This document shows positions 54,256-63,730 of a stretch of DNA of 64,000 bases, in pieces. How positions within the stretch are numbered: position 1 is the first letter of the stretch; every line of letters begins with the position of its first letter. Source of the DNA: Enterococcus sp. BWR-S5 (GTDB taxonomy: Bacteria > Bacillota > Bacilli > Lactobacillales > Enterococcaceae); NCBI RefSeq assembly GCF_016745255.1, contig NZ_JADOEQ010000001.1, positions 124,001-188,000 on the forward strand. The letters run 5' to 3'. Position numbers and translations under genes: made by a program. The notes under the pieces were generated by a model, which did no database searches, was not told the DNA's origin, and saw only the letters and a list, made by a program, of their open reading frames with translations.

Positions 54256-54261
54256 TATAAT
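54256..54261 (+). promoter_or_regulatory. Candidate -10 of the bacteriocin promoter
   Basis: Consensus TATAAT with TTGAAA 21 bases upstream, too far for a normal promoter, as at AgrA-dependent promoters of staphylococci. It would give a leader of about 370 bases. ATGACGATTATG follows at 54265, similar to the 13-base word seen upstream of agrB. Confidence 0.35.
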
Positions 54262-54520
54262 ACAATGACGATTATGAAGTCAAAACTGTTCAATAGCATT
54301 TTTATTGGACGTTTCTGACAAGCAAGGTTGTTTTTCTGCGCAAAGCATAGATTATGGAGAAATCTCTCTATAATAAATGGTGTAAGGTAGATAAAACAAT
54401 CTACACAAAAAATAAAAAGTATTCTATTGGAAAAGAAAGACGGTACTTGGCCGCAGCACGAATAAGAAGAAGGCGGATTTTCAAGCAGATAAATCACTTA
54501 ATAAGGAGGGAAGTATATTT

Positions 54521-54559
54521 ATGAATAGCTGCACACTATTCAGTATCTGCCAAGTTTGA
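54521..54559 (+). CDS. Twelve-codon ORF in the bacteriocin leader
   Basis: ATG, with AAGGAGGG ten bases upstream, opens a 12-residue reading MNSCTLFSICQV. The ribosome site is stronger than that of most genes here. It ends 79 bases before the bacteriocin gene. It may be a leader peptide that tunes bacteriocin translation or a signal; no family known. Confidence 0.4.
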   Translation: MNSCTLFSICQV

Positions 54560-54638
54560 ATCTATCATGTCATTTACTAATGCTGTGGATACCATCTTAA
54601 GCTGAGGATATAGACTACTAAAATTGGAGGAAATTATT

Positions 54639-55028
54639 ATGAAAAAAATCGTTATTGCAAGTTTTATTACTTTGGTAAGTGTAACAAGTTTGATGGCACC
54701 TGTTGCCCAGGCTGCTGAACCAACATTATATGCGGAAAAAGGCTTTGGTGAAAATGTAGACAATCTTACAGCAGTTGTTGAAACAAAGGATTCCCCATTA
54801 CAACGTCTAACTTCTAGTGGTGTTGATGGTGGCTGGTGGCGTCGTGGGAAAAACGGCAGCTCAAATATTTCTGAATACCAGCACTATTCTAAACAAGGTC
54901 ATGCATCATGTGAAAATGGAAATGGCACATTCAAATCCGGCGGGTGGAAATCAGCATATACTTGGAGTAAAGCAAGTGTTGGTTGGACGGTACTAGGTGG
55001 AAACAGAGCTTACTATAATCATAGATAA
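54639..55028 (+). CDS. Lactococcin 972-family bacteriocin
   Basis: 129 residues. Sec signal peptide of about 28 residues (MKKIVIASFITL..., ending VAQA). After a linker the C-terminal 65 residues carry the lactococcin 972 pattern: GGWWRRGKNG, YQHYSKQGHASCENGNG, FKSGGWKSAYTWSKASVG and AYYNHR. Lactococcin 972 blocks septum formation by binding lipid II. ATG 54639 has TTGGAGG eight bases upstream. One Cys lies in the mature part. The linker of about 35 residues is longer than in lactococcin 972 itself. The ABC exporter genes typical of the family follow. Confidence 0.9.
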   Translation: MKKIVIASFITLVSVTSLMAPVAQAAEPTLYAEKGFGENVDNLTAVVETKDSPLQRLTSSGVDGGWWRRGKNGSSNISEYQHYSKQGHASCENGNGTFKSGGWKSAYTWSKASVGWTVLGGNRAYYNHR

Positions 55029-55087
55029 GAATTGTGAAAGTGGGATAGAGACAATTATCTGAGGAAATAAATTAAAAAATAAGCAGT

Positions 55088-55130
55088 GAAAGAGCAATGG
55101 GTACCACTAAATAATTGCTCTTTCTTCTGT
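55088..55130 (+). terminator. Weak terminator after the bacteriocin gene
   Basis: GAAAGAGCAAT pairs with ATTGCTCTTTC; the tail TTCTGTTTT is poor, so some read-through into the exporter genes is likely. Confidence 0.6.
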
Positions 55131-55221
55131 TTTAAAACATAGTACGTGAAGTTGACGTATCAGAAGCCCCACATTAATGGATAACTACATAAAAAATCAC
55201 AAAGGCACGGAGGAACCGAGG

Positions 55222-57357
55222 ATGAAAAAGACACTTTATATAGGGATGATTGCTCAAATTGTTTTGACTGCATTCATATTCCTTTCGATTATGAACCAGT
55301 TGCAGCTAAACACTATCTTATACAGGAATCAATCAAAGATTACCATTTTAGAAGCCGAACGGGAAAGTAATCTTGTATTGGAGGAACAGGCGCAGCTTGT
55401 ATTAGATGCTGCTGAAAAATATAAAGTAATGGTCAATAAATACATCTTCACTGATGATAATGATTTATCCATCTATACAACAGACGTGACATTGAAAGAT
55501 CGTATCCGCTTCCGTGAATCGACAGAAGACCAGCAAGCAGAGTATCTGTCACAAAAGGATTTTGTTTGGAATGATGCAGGGCTGACGATGAAAATTATCT
55601 CGATGGATGCGTTCGCCAGAACAGGGATTTCAGGTGTATATTACATTTCCGCTGCTAGCAGCAATGATCGAGAGCAATTTCTTGAGGAGCTTCGAACCCA
55701 TATTGGCGAGGTAGAGTATTCTGCATCGAATGACTACTACTATCGAGTATTTTCAGACATTTTGGGTAATTATCTAGTGCTTATTGTCTGGGTGATTCTT
55801 TTCCTTATCAATCTGTCTGTTCTAATTCAATACCTAATGAGAAGCAGTACAAAATTGGCTGTTCTCAAGTCATTTGGATGGAAAAATAGAGAGGTATTAG
55901 GCTCGTTTATTGCTCCATTGTTAAAGATTGGTAGTTTGCTGATTGGAGTTATTTTTACTTTGACCTACGGGTACTACTACCTGAAGGATGGCGGATTTAT
56001 TTCTGCCGTACCATATTTCACCGTATTAGTGAGTGCCTTCATGCTGCTTATCTTCATGTATATAATCGTCCACTGGGGCTTCCTACACTCAAAAGCCTGC
56101 AGGCAAGTGAATAGTATCAAGGGTCAAAATTTTTCCAACCTAGGAATCATTTTCAATTTATTTTCAAGAATCTGTGTGTCACTTGCTATCATTCTCATTG
56201 GTTTAAATGTGATTGAGCTGAAAAAAACGATTGAGGACTATCAGAAGCAGGACGCTTACTGGGAGAAAACCCGAAGTGTTTATGCAGTAGAGCTGCGATA
56301 CATTACAAATAATATGGAAAAATATCGCCCCTACGAGAAAAATTTAAAAGCGTTCTTTGAGAAGGCGGAAGCAGAGCAAGGATTATTTTTGGTGGATGCT
56401 TCCAATTATGAGCGGCTGTCGAATAATGAGTTTATTTATAGAGCAAACACGTCGGATCCAGTTGAGGAAATTGCTTCTCCAAATGGCCGTAGTATGACGA
56501 TTAATGCCAATTACTTAACGCATAACCCCATTTATAAATCAGACCACACACTGGTCAGTACAGAAGACTTTGTTTATGAACAGGATACGCGAAATCTTTT
56601 GGTACCGGAAAAATTTCGAGAATACGAAGAAGCAATTCGCATGTATCATACAGAGGGCTTTGAATTTCAAAAGTATATCTTCAATGAATTGCCTGAAGAA
56701 ACAGAAGAAGTTGTACCGTTAAAAATCAATATTGTCTATGTAAAGGACACGCAAAAGTATTTTACATATAATCCCCAGATTGACAGCAAGGATTTCACAA
56801 TTATTGATCCAATTACAATTGTAGATACCGGAAATATAGATGCAACCTTCTACGCGTCTTGGCTGACAAGCCAAGCTTTTGTAAAATCAGAGGCGACTGA
56901 TGGCTACAGCTTCATCTTGCCATCGGTGATAGCAACGAACACCTTGCCGAATATTCAAAATACCATTGCGATTTACAATTTCAGAGCAGAGGAGATTAAC
57001 CAGAAAAAATACTTATTGCAGACATTACTGGTTATGTTAGGTGTATTGATTATTGTCTTAATTGGAAACATCTATTTTTCAAATCATTTAATTATCGAAA
57101 AAAATAAATATGGCATGTACATCAAAAAGATTTCAGGTTACCGTTATCTTGAACTGATTGCACCGTTGCTTGCGATCCAACTGATATTGAACGGTCTGTT
57201 GACTGTTGTCGTGCTGCTAACAAATTATTCTGAAACAACAGTTGTGCTGATTGGAATATGGCTGTTCTTCGATTTATTGATTACGACAGTCAGTCTCATT
57301 CATACGAGGAAGCTAATTACCATTTTCGAATTATCTAAAAAGGGGGAACAGGTATGA
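55222..57357 (+). CDS. Bacteriocin-associated integral membrane protein (lactococcin 972 ABC permease)
   Basis: 711 residues with eight likely membrane helices in two groups (first at the N-terminus and about 190-310, then 575-705), the FtsX/MacB-like layout of the TIGR01654 family. A large outer domain lies between. It forms the membrane part of the exporter or immunity pump that accompanies lactococcin 972-like bacteriocins. ATG 55222 has GGAGG eight bases upstream. Its end overlaps the ATPase gene by four bases. Confidence 0.85.
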   Translation: MKKTLYIGMIAQIVLTAFIFLSIMNQLQLNTILYRNQSKITILEAERESNLVLEEQAQLVLDAAEKYKVMVNKYIFTDDNDLSIYTTDVTLKDRIRFRESTEDQQAEYLSQKDFVWNDAGLTMKIISMDAFARTGISGVYYISAASSNDREQFLEELRTHIGEVEYSASNDYYYRVFSDILGNYLVLIVWVILFLINLSVLIQYLMRSSTKLAVLKSFGWKNREVLGSFIAPLLKIGSLLIGVIFTLTYGYYYLKDGGFISAVPYFTVLVSAFMLLIFMYIIVHWGFLHSKACRQVNSIKGQNFSNLGIIFNLFSRICVSLAIILIGLNVIELKKTIEDYQKQDAYWEKTRSVYAVELRYITNNMEKYRPYEKNLKAFFEKAEAEQGLFLVDASNYERLSNNEFIYRANTSDPVEEIASPNGRSMTINANYLTHNPIYKSDHTLVSTEDFVYEQDTRNLLVPEKFREYEEAIRMYHTEGFEFQKYIFNELPEETEEVVPLKINIVYVKDTQKYFTYNPQIDSKDFTIIDPITIVDTGNIDATFYASWLTSQAFVKSEATDGYSFILPSVIATNTLPNIQNTIAIYNFRAEEINQKKYLLQTLLVMLGVLIIVLIGNIYFSNHLIIEKNKYGMYIKKISGYRYLELIAPLLAIQLILNGLLTVVVLLTNYSETTVVLIGIWLFFDLLITTVSLIHTRKLITIFELSKKGEQV

Positions 57358-57986
57358 TAGAAGTGAATCAGGTAGTAAAAGTTCAAGGGAAACGAAAAAT
57401 ACTGGATCAAGTATCTTTTCAAATAGAAGAAGGCGCATTTCTTGGGATATTTGGAGAGAGTGGGACCGGGAAAACAACGTTGCTAAATATACTTGGCTTG
57501 TTGGAGAAGCCATCGGCAGGGGCAATAACATTTGATGGAATTAAGAATCCGACGAATCGTGAAGTAGAAAAATTACAAAGAGAAAAAATAGGCTATGTGT
57601 TTCAAAACTTCGGGTTATTAGCAAATGAAAGTGTCAGAAATAACTTAGTGATTGGCTTGAAACGATTTCGTTACACCAAGCAAAAAAGAGAGCAGTTAAT
57701 GCTGGAAAGTTTGGAACAAGTTGGGTTGTCTAATATTTTGGATAAGAAAATATTTGAGCTCAGTGGTGGTGAACAACAGCGGGTCGCTCTGGCAAGAGTC
57801 ATTTTGAAGAAACCCAAGTATGTGTTTGCTGATGAGCCAACCGGAAATTTGGACGAAAAAAATTCTGAACGAGTGTTTCAAATTCTAAGAAATTTTCAGA
57901 CTGAACACAATGCCACCGTTGTTTTTGTGACACATAATCAGGAGTTGATTAAAAAAACTGAAAAAATTCTTCAGTTGCCTATGTAA
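57354..57986 (+). CDS. Lactococcin 972-type ABC transporter ATP-binding protein
   Basis: 210 residues, a lone ABC ATPase: Walker A GESGTGKTTL near residue 34, Q-loop YVFQNFGLL, signature LSGGEQQRVALARV, Walker B VFADEPTGNLD and H-loop FVTHNQEL. MacB/LolD-like size. It pairs with the overlapping permease gene (ATGA junction) and probably gives self-protection or export. GGGGGAA precedes the ATG. Confidence 0.92.
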   Translation: MIEVNQVVKVQGKRKILDQVSFQIEEGAFLGIFGESGTGKTTLLNILGLLEKPSAGAITFDGIKNPTNREVEKLQREKIGYVFQNFGLLANESVRNNLVIGLKRFRYTKQKREQLMLESLEQVGLSNILDKKIFELSGGEQQRVALARVILKKPKYVFADEPTGNLDEKNSERVFQILRNFQTEHNATVVFVTHNQELIKKTEKILQLPM

Positions 57987-58008
57987 AGCTAGTTTAAATC
58001 GATTAAAG

Positions 58009-58036
58009 CCGCGAGTAAGTCATTCGCGGTTTTTTG
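58009..58036 (+). terminator. Terminator of the bacteriocin exporter operon
   Basis: CCGCGA pairs with TCGCGG over a nine-base loop, then six T. Confidence 0.8.
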
Positions 58037-58184
58037 TTTGACTCTAAATCAGAGAGAGTCAATGCTTAATGACGCAGAAGGTGATAAAAGACGCAGCTAG
58101 CTTTAGTCTGTATTTAATGAAATAAATTTGATAGATGATACTGTTTTTTTACCGATATGTTAAGAATGATTTGTTTTTCATACG

Positions 58185-58213
58185 TTTAAAAAAGAAGTCC
58201 TTTGTGCTATGAT
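58185..58213 (+). promoter_or_regulatory. Promoter of the secreted LRR-like gene
   Basis: TTTAAA, 17 bases, TATGAT with an extended -10 (TGCTATGAT). Confidence 0.5.
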
Positions 58214-58243
58214 TTTTGTACAAATGTACAGGGAGTGATCGTT

Positions 58244-59176
58244 TTGTATAAGAAAAAAATGGTAGTATTAGGGTTAATTACAGCTGGCTTATTAGGCGGG
58301 GCTAGTGAATCATTGGCAAGAGATGAGAGAAATCCGATTAATCATGAGGAATATCACCCAACTGACTATATTTTAGCGCCTTCCTCAGTAATTCGTGAAG
58401 CAATTTTTTCGAGCATTGAAGGAGAGCTGTATTCACAAAGAAGGGATGACGTATTAGCTGAACTGGTTTCACAATATACTGCACATTCAACTATTTCTAA
58501 AGAATATGGAGCGTATGCTGAGCATTTTGGTTGGGAGGATGTAAGAGAAACTAGAAGCTTTGAGGGAGTCAACTATCTGACTAATTTGAAAGAAATCAGT
58601 CATGAGGGCGGAGCCATCTATGATTTACGTCCAATTAGTGATCTGGTTGAATTAACAGCTATTGAAATCGATTTGCAAGCCGGTGTTAGCAATTTGAACG
58701 CATTAAGTCGATTGACGAATCTCACGACGCTCCATTTTTCTACTCGTGCAGATAGATATTATGAAGATGTAACGAATGGAAATCTAGCTTTAACGGATAT
58801 TTCTGCGTTGGATAACATGGATCAACTTGAAGAAATTGATATTAATTCAAGGGGAGAGTTACAGCCAATCGTATTAAGAAGAGGAACAACTTCCTATGAG
58901 CTGTTTGATCCAATTATTGTGTCGAAGCAATTCGAAGGGGCAACAATCGAATACTCTTCTTATGATTCAGATTTTAGCGTTCAGGACGGTACACTAATTT
59001 GGAACAATATCACTGAAGGAGTAGAAGTGATTGACGAAGATGGGGAAAGCTACTTTGAAGAAGCGCGGACCGAAGAAGTGACATTCAAATGGCTTATCAA
59101 GGCTAAGCCGGATGCAAGAGGCTGGTACAGATTCATTTATGAAGGAGACGCAACGATTCCGATTGTATGGAAATAA
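58244..59176 (+). CDS. Secreted protein with short leucine-rich repeat region
   Basis: About 310 residues. Signal peptide MVVLGLITAGLLGGASESLA near the start; mature part with two to three internalin-like repeats at about 110-215 (LTNLKEIS, ISDLVELTAIEI, LSRLTNLTTLHF, ISALDNMDQLEEI), then a beta-rich C-terminal domain ending RGWYRFIYEGDATIPIVW. No LPXTG anchor. I choose TTG 58244, eight bases after GGAG; ATG 58259 is possible. Internalin-type proteins bind host or cell surfaces; the partner is unknown. It closes the accessory island. Confidence 0.75.
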   Translation: MYKKKMVVLGLITAGLLGGASESLARDERNPINHEEYHPTDYILAPSSVIREAIFSSIEGELYSQRRDDVLAELVSQYTAHSTISKEYGAYAEHFGWEDVRETRSFEGVNYLTNLKEISHEGGAIYDLRPISDLVELTAIEIDLQAGVSNLNALSRLTNLTTLHFSTRADRYYEDVTNGNLALTDISALDNMDQLEEIDINSRGELQPIVLRRGTTSYELFDPIIVSKQFEGATIEYSSYDSDFSVQDGTLIWNNITEGVEVIDEDGESYFEEARTEEVTFKWLIKAKPDARGWYRFIYEGDATIPIVWK

Positions 59177-59232
59177 TTATTCAAGCCAAGTATACAAGAG
59201 AGTGACGGTTCCACTTTGATTTTCTCATAAGT

Positions 59233-59303
59233 TAACTGCAGAAGCTTGATTCAGTTCTTTCGAGATATTTTTTCGAAAGCAAATCAGGCTCCTGCAGTTT
59301 TTT
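59233..59303 (+). terminator. Large terminator of the LRR-like gene
   Basis: AACTGCAG pairs with CTGCAGTT; an inner CTTTCGA / TCGAAAG stem lies inside; seven T follow. Confidence 0.8.
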
Positions 59304-59392
59304 TGTAGCTAATTATTCGTTTAAGGATGAAAAATCGTCATTTCTTCAAGCGATTCTACTTGTGGCAGCTTAGGTTAGGCTCGTGTTTTCTA

Positions 59393-59791
59393 CTATACGG
59401 CCATCCATGTAGGCTCTAATGTATTGCCATCCGGGTCTTGTACTTCAAGACCATACATCTGCTCTTCCGGTATCCCCATGTCTATATGAAAATAATCGCC
59501 GCCGTTTAATTTAGCTATTTCCGCAAATTTTTTCACAGCATCCGCACTTTCCATGCTGAAGGCGGTCAATACACTGCTGGTTGTTTTTGTATCTGCAATT
59601 TTTTTGTCCTTGATAAACTGTTTGTAAAAGTCATGATCGAGGAGCATAATCCAAAAATTATCATCCCAGACCATGGAGCTGGTTTGTTCATTGGAAAAAT
59701 CTTTATTCTGAACAAATCCTAGTGCTTGATAGAATTCTGTTGAACGTTGCACATCTGTTACTGGAAAATTAACGAAAACCATTGTAGCCAT
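59393..59791 (-). CDS. VOC-family protein (glyoxalase/bleomycin resistance type)
   Basis: 132 residues, one VOC module. MVFVNFPVTDVQRSTEFYQALG at the start and the ending MYGLEVQDPDGNTLEPTWM fit the PhnB-like group. The N-terminal ligand position reads Asn (VNFPV) instead of His, so metal catalysis is doubtful. GGAGGG precedes the ATG. Function unknown. Confidence 0.85.
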   Translation of the reverse strand: MATMVFVNFPVTDVQRSTEFYQALGFVQNKDFSNEQTSSMVWDDNFWIMLLDHDFYKQFIKDKKIADTKTTSSVLTAFSMESADAVKKFAEIAKLNGGDYFHIDMGIPEEQMYGLEVQDPDGNTLEPTWMAV

Positions 59792-60000
59792 GGAAATCCC
59801 TCCAATTTTTAGTTGATTACTTACGGCACAAGAATCTCACGTACGGGTAGCTTTGTCAAAGACGATGCTTAAAAAAGTTGAACAAAAGAAGGCGTTACCA
59901 TCTCTATAAAATTTATTTTGGAGCAACCTCTTCTTGAAGGGATTTTACACGCCAAATTAGTCGTGATACACTTATTGGATACTATGAAGGAGTGTTGGAA

Positions 60001-61659
60001 ATGAATCAAAGTATTTGGTGGGTTGTTGCCTTAATTCTGTTTGTTTTGCTATTGATGTGGGCAATTGATGTTTATTCGAATTATAAGCTGAAGCAGCGCA
60101 TTCATTTTGAATGGGGGAAACGTCCGGCATGGACACGGTTAGATAAAGAGGAGAGCCTGAAACAGGCATGGAAATATGCACAGAGCTATCAAAGCTTTGA
60201 TAGCGAGATTGACGATATTTCTTGGTATGACTTAGATATGATGGATGTATTCGAATCAGTCAATGCCACCTACTCCAGTGTTGGTTCAGAAGCGCTTTAT
60301 CAACAGATGAGAAATTTTGATTTTAACCAAAAATCGGCAGAGCAATTGGAAGAACTGCTCAGCTTTTACCAAGAAAATCCGAAGCTGCGTGAAGAAATAC
60401 AATTTCGCTTTGCTCAGCTGGGAAAAAAAGACAATAACTTTGTAAAGCACTATCTATCCACGACAAAGGGAAAAGAGTTGTCTGGCTTCTATTTACATGT
60501 TTTGCTGGGGCTGCTTCCGATTATCGGCTTGCTGCTGCTTGCATTAGGTCAGACGTTTGGTGCTATTCTGACTCTGGGGAGTATTTGTTTTAATGTTATC
60601 TACTATTTAAGAAAAAAAGAATTATTAGAAACAGAGCTGAACAGCATGCGCTATTTTGTTCAGACACTGGGTGTTGCCAAAGCGGTCAGCAAGGTTGAAA
60701 CACCTGTTCAATCAGCGTTACAGAAACAGCTGGCACCGCTAAAAAATATTTTGAAGTTTGGTGCTTCCTTTCGAGTAAAATCGAATTCAGAGGCTGAGTT
60801 GATGTTCGATTACGTGAATATGGCATTGATGGTTCCGTTCATTTCTTATAATTTTGTTTTGAAGCGATTGTCGGAGCATCATGAGCAGGCGGTGGCACTT
60901 TGGGATATCTTAGGTAAACTGGAAGCTGCCTATGCTATTTTGAATTTTCGAACCTATATGCCTCAAACGACAATTCCTGTGTTTGAAGCTGGTGGTGTTA
61001 CTGCAGCGGGAAGTTATCATCCTTTGTTGAGTGAAGATGCGGTAGTAAATCCAATTGATTGGCAAAGAAACACCCTTGTTACGGGATCGAATGCTTCCGG
61101 AAAATCAACCTATGTAAAAAGTATCGCCATCAATTGCATATTGGCTCAGACGATCCATACTGTCGCAGCTGAAAGTTTTGTGATGGAAAGAGGACATGTA
61201 CTGACTTCTATGGCAGTGGAGGATGATATTTTTGAAGGCGACAGTTATTTTGTTGCAGAAATCAAGTCCATCAAACGAGTCATGGATCAGGTCAAGCGAG
61301 AAACACGCTGCTATTGCTTTATCGACGAGATTCTTAAAGGAACAAATACGATTGAACGAATCTCTGCTTCTGCCAGTATCGTCAATTGGATGAAGGCCTA
61401 CGATTCGTTAGCTTTTGTCGCAACGCATGATATTGAGCTGACAGAAATCTTGAAGAAAACCTGTGAAAATGTTCATTTTGAAGAGCGTGTAGAAGAAAAC
61501 GGTATTTTGTTTGACTATAAATTGAAAGCTGGGAAGGCACGAACACGTAATGCCTTGCAATTACTAAAAATCATGGATTATCCTGAAGAGGTAGTAGCTG
61601 CTGCTAAGCAGGAAGCGGCCTTTTTCGATGAACACCGCAGTTGGAATGTGATTGAGTAA
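60001..61659 (+). CDS. Membrane-anchored MutS-like ATPase
   Basis: About 552 residues: one N-terminal membrane helix (about 6-25), a helical part, two more helices (about 165-205), then a MutS domain V ATPase with Walker A TGSNASGKSTYVKS, Walker B CFIDEILKGTNTIER and VATHDIELTE. It lacks the DNA mismatch-binding domain, so it is not a repair MutS. Members of this membrane group are widespread in Firmicutes with unknown role. ATG 60001 follows AAGGAG by eight bases. Confidence 0.85.
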   Translation: MNQSIWWVVALILFVLLLMWAIDVYSNYKLKQRIHFEWGKRPAWTRLDKEESLKQAWKYAQSYQSFDSEIDDISWYDLDMMDVFESVNATYSSVGSEALYQQMRNFDFNQKSAEQLEELLSFYQENPKLREEIQFRFAQLGKKDNNFVKHYLSTTKGKELSGFYLHVLLGLLPIIGLLLLALGQTFGAILTLGSICFNVIYYLRKKELLETELNSMRYFVQTLGVAKAVSKVETPVQSALQKQLAPLKNILKFGASFRVKSNSEAELMFDYVNMALMVPFISYNFVLKRLSEHHEQAVALWDILGKLEAAYAILNFRTYMPQTTIPVFEAGGVTAAGSYHPLLSEDAVVNPIDWQRNTLVTGSNASGKSTYVKSIAINCILAQTIHTVAAESFVMERGHVLTSMAVEDDIFEGDSYFVAEIKSIKRVMDQVKRETRCYCFIDEILKGTNTIERISASASIVNWMKAYDSLAFVATHDIELTEILKKTCENVHFEERVEENGILFDYKLKAGKARTRNALQLLKIMDYPEEVVAAAKQEAAFFDEHRSWNVIE

Positions 61660-61786
61660 AAGCAACGAAGCCATTCACTAAGGTTATGGATTGTACCTTT
61701 CATTTTTGTCACAGGTCTTATAATTTTGTTCCTGTATTTCTGCCCCTTTCTCCAAGTATAATCAGATGGAGAAGGGAAGGATTTTA

Positions 61787-62596
61787 ATGAATATAGAAGC
61801 AAAAACTGGAAAAAGAGGCTTGACGACCTTTGATTTGAAAGTATTGGGCATTGTTTTTATGTTTATCGACCATATCTATGAGATGTTTTCAATTATGGGA
61901 GCGCCTGAATGGTTGGATTGGTTTGGCCGACCGGTAGCAACACTATTCTTTTTCATCAGTGTGGAAGGCTTTACCCACACTCGAAATAAGGAGCAGTATT
62001 TGAAAAGGCTGTGGCTTGGATTTCTTATAATGAATATCGGCAATTATTTGGTTCAGTATTTCTTTTCAGTAGGAAATCTAGGGTTAGTGAATAACATTTT
62101 TTCAGATTTATTTGTGGCGGTTTTGTCGATGTATGGTATTGAACTGATTACGGAAGGCTACAAAACGAAGAAATATGGAACCCTGTTCAAAGGAATTCTA
62201 TGTATTCTAAGCCCCTTGCTGCTTTCAGCGATTATCCTGCTTGCGATGACAAACGGCTCCATGTCGATTCTGATGATTGGCTATGTTTTACCATCAACTA
62301 TTTTATCAGAGAATTCCATCATGGTTTATTTGGCTACCTTGCTTTATCTGTTTAGGAAGAACAGAGTGCTACAGTGCATAGCAATTGCTGTTGTGGGGGC
62401 ATTGTACGCAGGAGTCAATGTCACAGCGCTGTTTACGACCAATACGCAGTGGATGATGGTTCTGGCGATTATTCCGATTGCTTTGTATAACGGTCAAAAG
62501 GGAAAAGGGATGAAGCAATTTTTCTATATCTTCTATCCTGCTCATATCTGGATTTTATACATCATTGCGTCTCTGATTTACACGCATTTTTATTGA
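61787..62596 (+). CDS. TraX-like membrane protein
   Basis: 269 residues with about eight membrane helices. GLTTFDLKVLGIVFMFIDHI and FGRPVATLFFFISVEGFTHT are the TraX/acyltransferase-3-like family marks, and the end HIWILYIIASLIY fits. F-plasmid TraX acetylates pilin; chromosomal copies in Firmicutes have no known substrate. ATG 61787 with AAGGA upstream. A terminator follows. Confidence 0.88.
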   Translation: MNIEAKTGKRGLTTFDLKVLGIVFMFIDHIYEMFSIMGAPEWLDWFGRPVATLFFFISVEGFTHTRNKEQYLKRLWLGFLIMNIGNYLVQYFFSVGNLGLVNNIFSDLFVAVLSMYGIELITEGYKTKKYGTLFKGILCILSPLLLSAIILLAMTNGSMSILMIGYVLPSTILSENSIMVYLATLLYLFRKNRVLQCIAIAVVGALYAGVNVTALFTTNTQWMMVLAIIPIALYNGQKGKGMKQFFYIFYPAHIWILYIIASLIYTHFY

Positions 62597-62620
62597 GAGT
62601 CAAGATAAGAGCGCACTGTG

Positions 62621-62669
62621 TCAATCCTAAAGGACAGCCTTATTGGTTGTTTTTAGGATTGATTTTTTT
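62621..62669 (+). terminator. Terminator of the TraX-like gene
   Basis: TCAATCCTAAA pairs exactly with TTTAGGATTGA, then seven T. A second small hairpin (GAGC...GCTC, then T6) follows at 62702-62725. Confidence 0.85.
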
Positions 62670-62784
62670 ATAGAAATAACCGGCAAAGGAATCTGTTGCT
62701 TGAGCTGGGTTGCTCAGCTTTTTTATTTGTCCTGAGGCAAATCAATGCTAGAATGAAGGTTGTATTGAGAAAAGGAGAAGAGTT

Positions 62785-63549
62785 ATGAAGCTGAGTATTC
62801 GACATCGCTATATAAAGAAAATTCCGGTATTGGAAGTTACGCCGGAAGACACAAAAAATCAGGCGTTACCGTTGATTATTTATTATCATGGCTGGCAGTC
62901 CGCCAAAGAGCTGTCCTTGACACAGGCAAGAAAGCTAGCCTCCAAAGGTTTTCGAGTGATTTTACCTGATGCGATGAATCATGGTGAACGTAAAACGGGA
63001 GCTATTTCAACGATTCCATCTATTACTTTTTGGTCAAGTATTCAATATAATCTTATTGAATTCTCCGTGTTGGTTCGATTTTTTGATCGCTTAGAGCTGA
63101 TTAAGGATGGCAAAGTTGGGGTTGGTGGCGTCTCAATGGGAGGAATCACGACTAGCGGAATACTGACTCAACATCCTGAGGTTCAGGTGGCAGTTTGTCT
63201 GATGGGAACCCCCTATCCGGTAAGATATATTCAGCGAGTAATGAAAAAGGCAGCAGAGATGTCCGTCTTTGTTCCAAAGGATTTGCCCTTGCTGCTGAGC
63301 TGGGTAGAAAAGTATGATTTATCTCAAGTACCTGAGAAGCTCGACAATCGGCCGGTTTTATTCTGGCATGGTACAGAAGATGAGAAAATTCCCTATGAAG
63401 ATATGGCTGATTTTGAACAGCTAATTGCCAACAAAGAATACAGTAAAAATGTTCAATTTCTGACAGGTACGGGTGAGGGACATCTGGTTCAAGGAGAGCT
63501 GATGGATCAGGTTACAGAATTTTTCACTCAAAAATTGATGAATCCTTGA
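62785..63549 (+). CDS. Alpha/beta hydrolase (prolyl oligopeptidase/YitV-like)
   Basis: 254 residues. Oxyanion loop YYHGWQSAKE, nucleophile in GVGGVSMGGITTSG, Asp in FWHGTEDEKIPYED and His in GTGEGHLVQ complete the triad. It resembles YitV-type esterases of Firmicutes. Cytosolic; substrate unknown. GGAGAAG precedes the ATG. Monocistronic. Confidence 0.88.
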   Translation: MKLSIRHRYIKKIPVLEVTPEDTKNQALPLIIYYHGWQSAKELSLTQARKLASKGFRVILPDAMNHGERKTGAISTIPSITFWSSIQYNLIEFSVLVRFFDRLELIKDGKVGVGGVSMGGITTSGILTQHPEVQVAVCLMGTPYPVRYIQRVMKKAAEMSVFVPKDLPLLLSWVEKYDLSQVPEKLDNRPVLFWHGTEDEKIPYEDMADFEQLIANKEYSKNVQFLTGTGEGHLVQGELMDQVTEFFTQKLMNP

Positions 63550-63730
63550 GATTGATGGACAAATGTATCTTTCAAGCGGTCGGACCTCTGCAAATAGAAG
63601 CATAGGGGTTCGATTTCTTTTAGAGAATCGACAGGGAACAGAGCCCATTTCAGTGACCACTGATTTTATTTTGATGTATCGACTATTTATATCGGCAACT
63701 TAGAAACTTGGAAGTGAAAACTCTTTGTAA

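Noticed and set aside
60001-61659. DNA mismatch repair MutS
   Set aside because: Only the ATPase domain is shared; the protein has membrane helices and no mismatch-binding domain.
62702-62725. Seventh copy of the dispersed repeat
   Set aside because: GAGCTG...CAGCTTTTTT shares only a few bases with the consensus and is better read as a small terminator.
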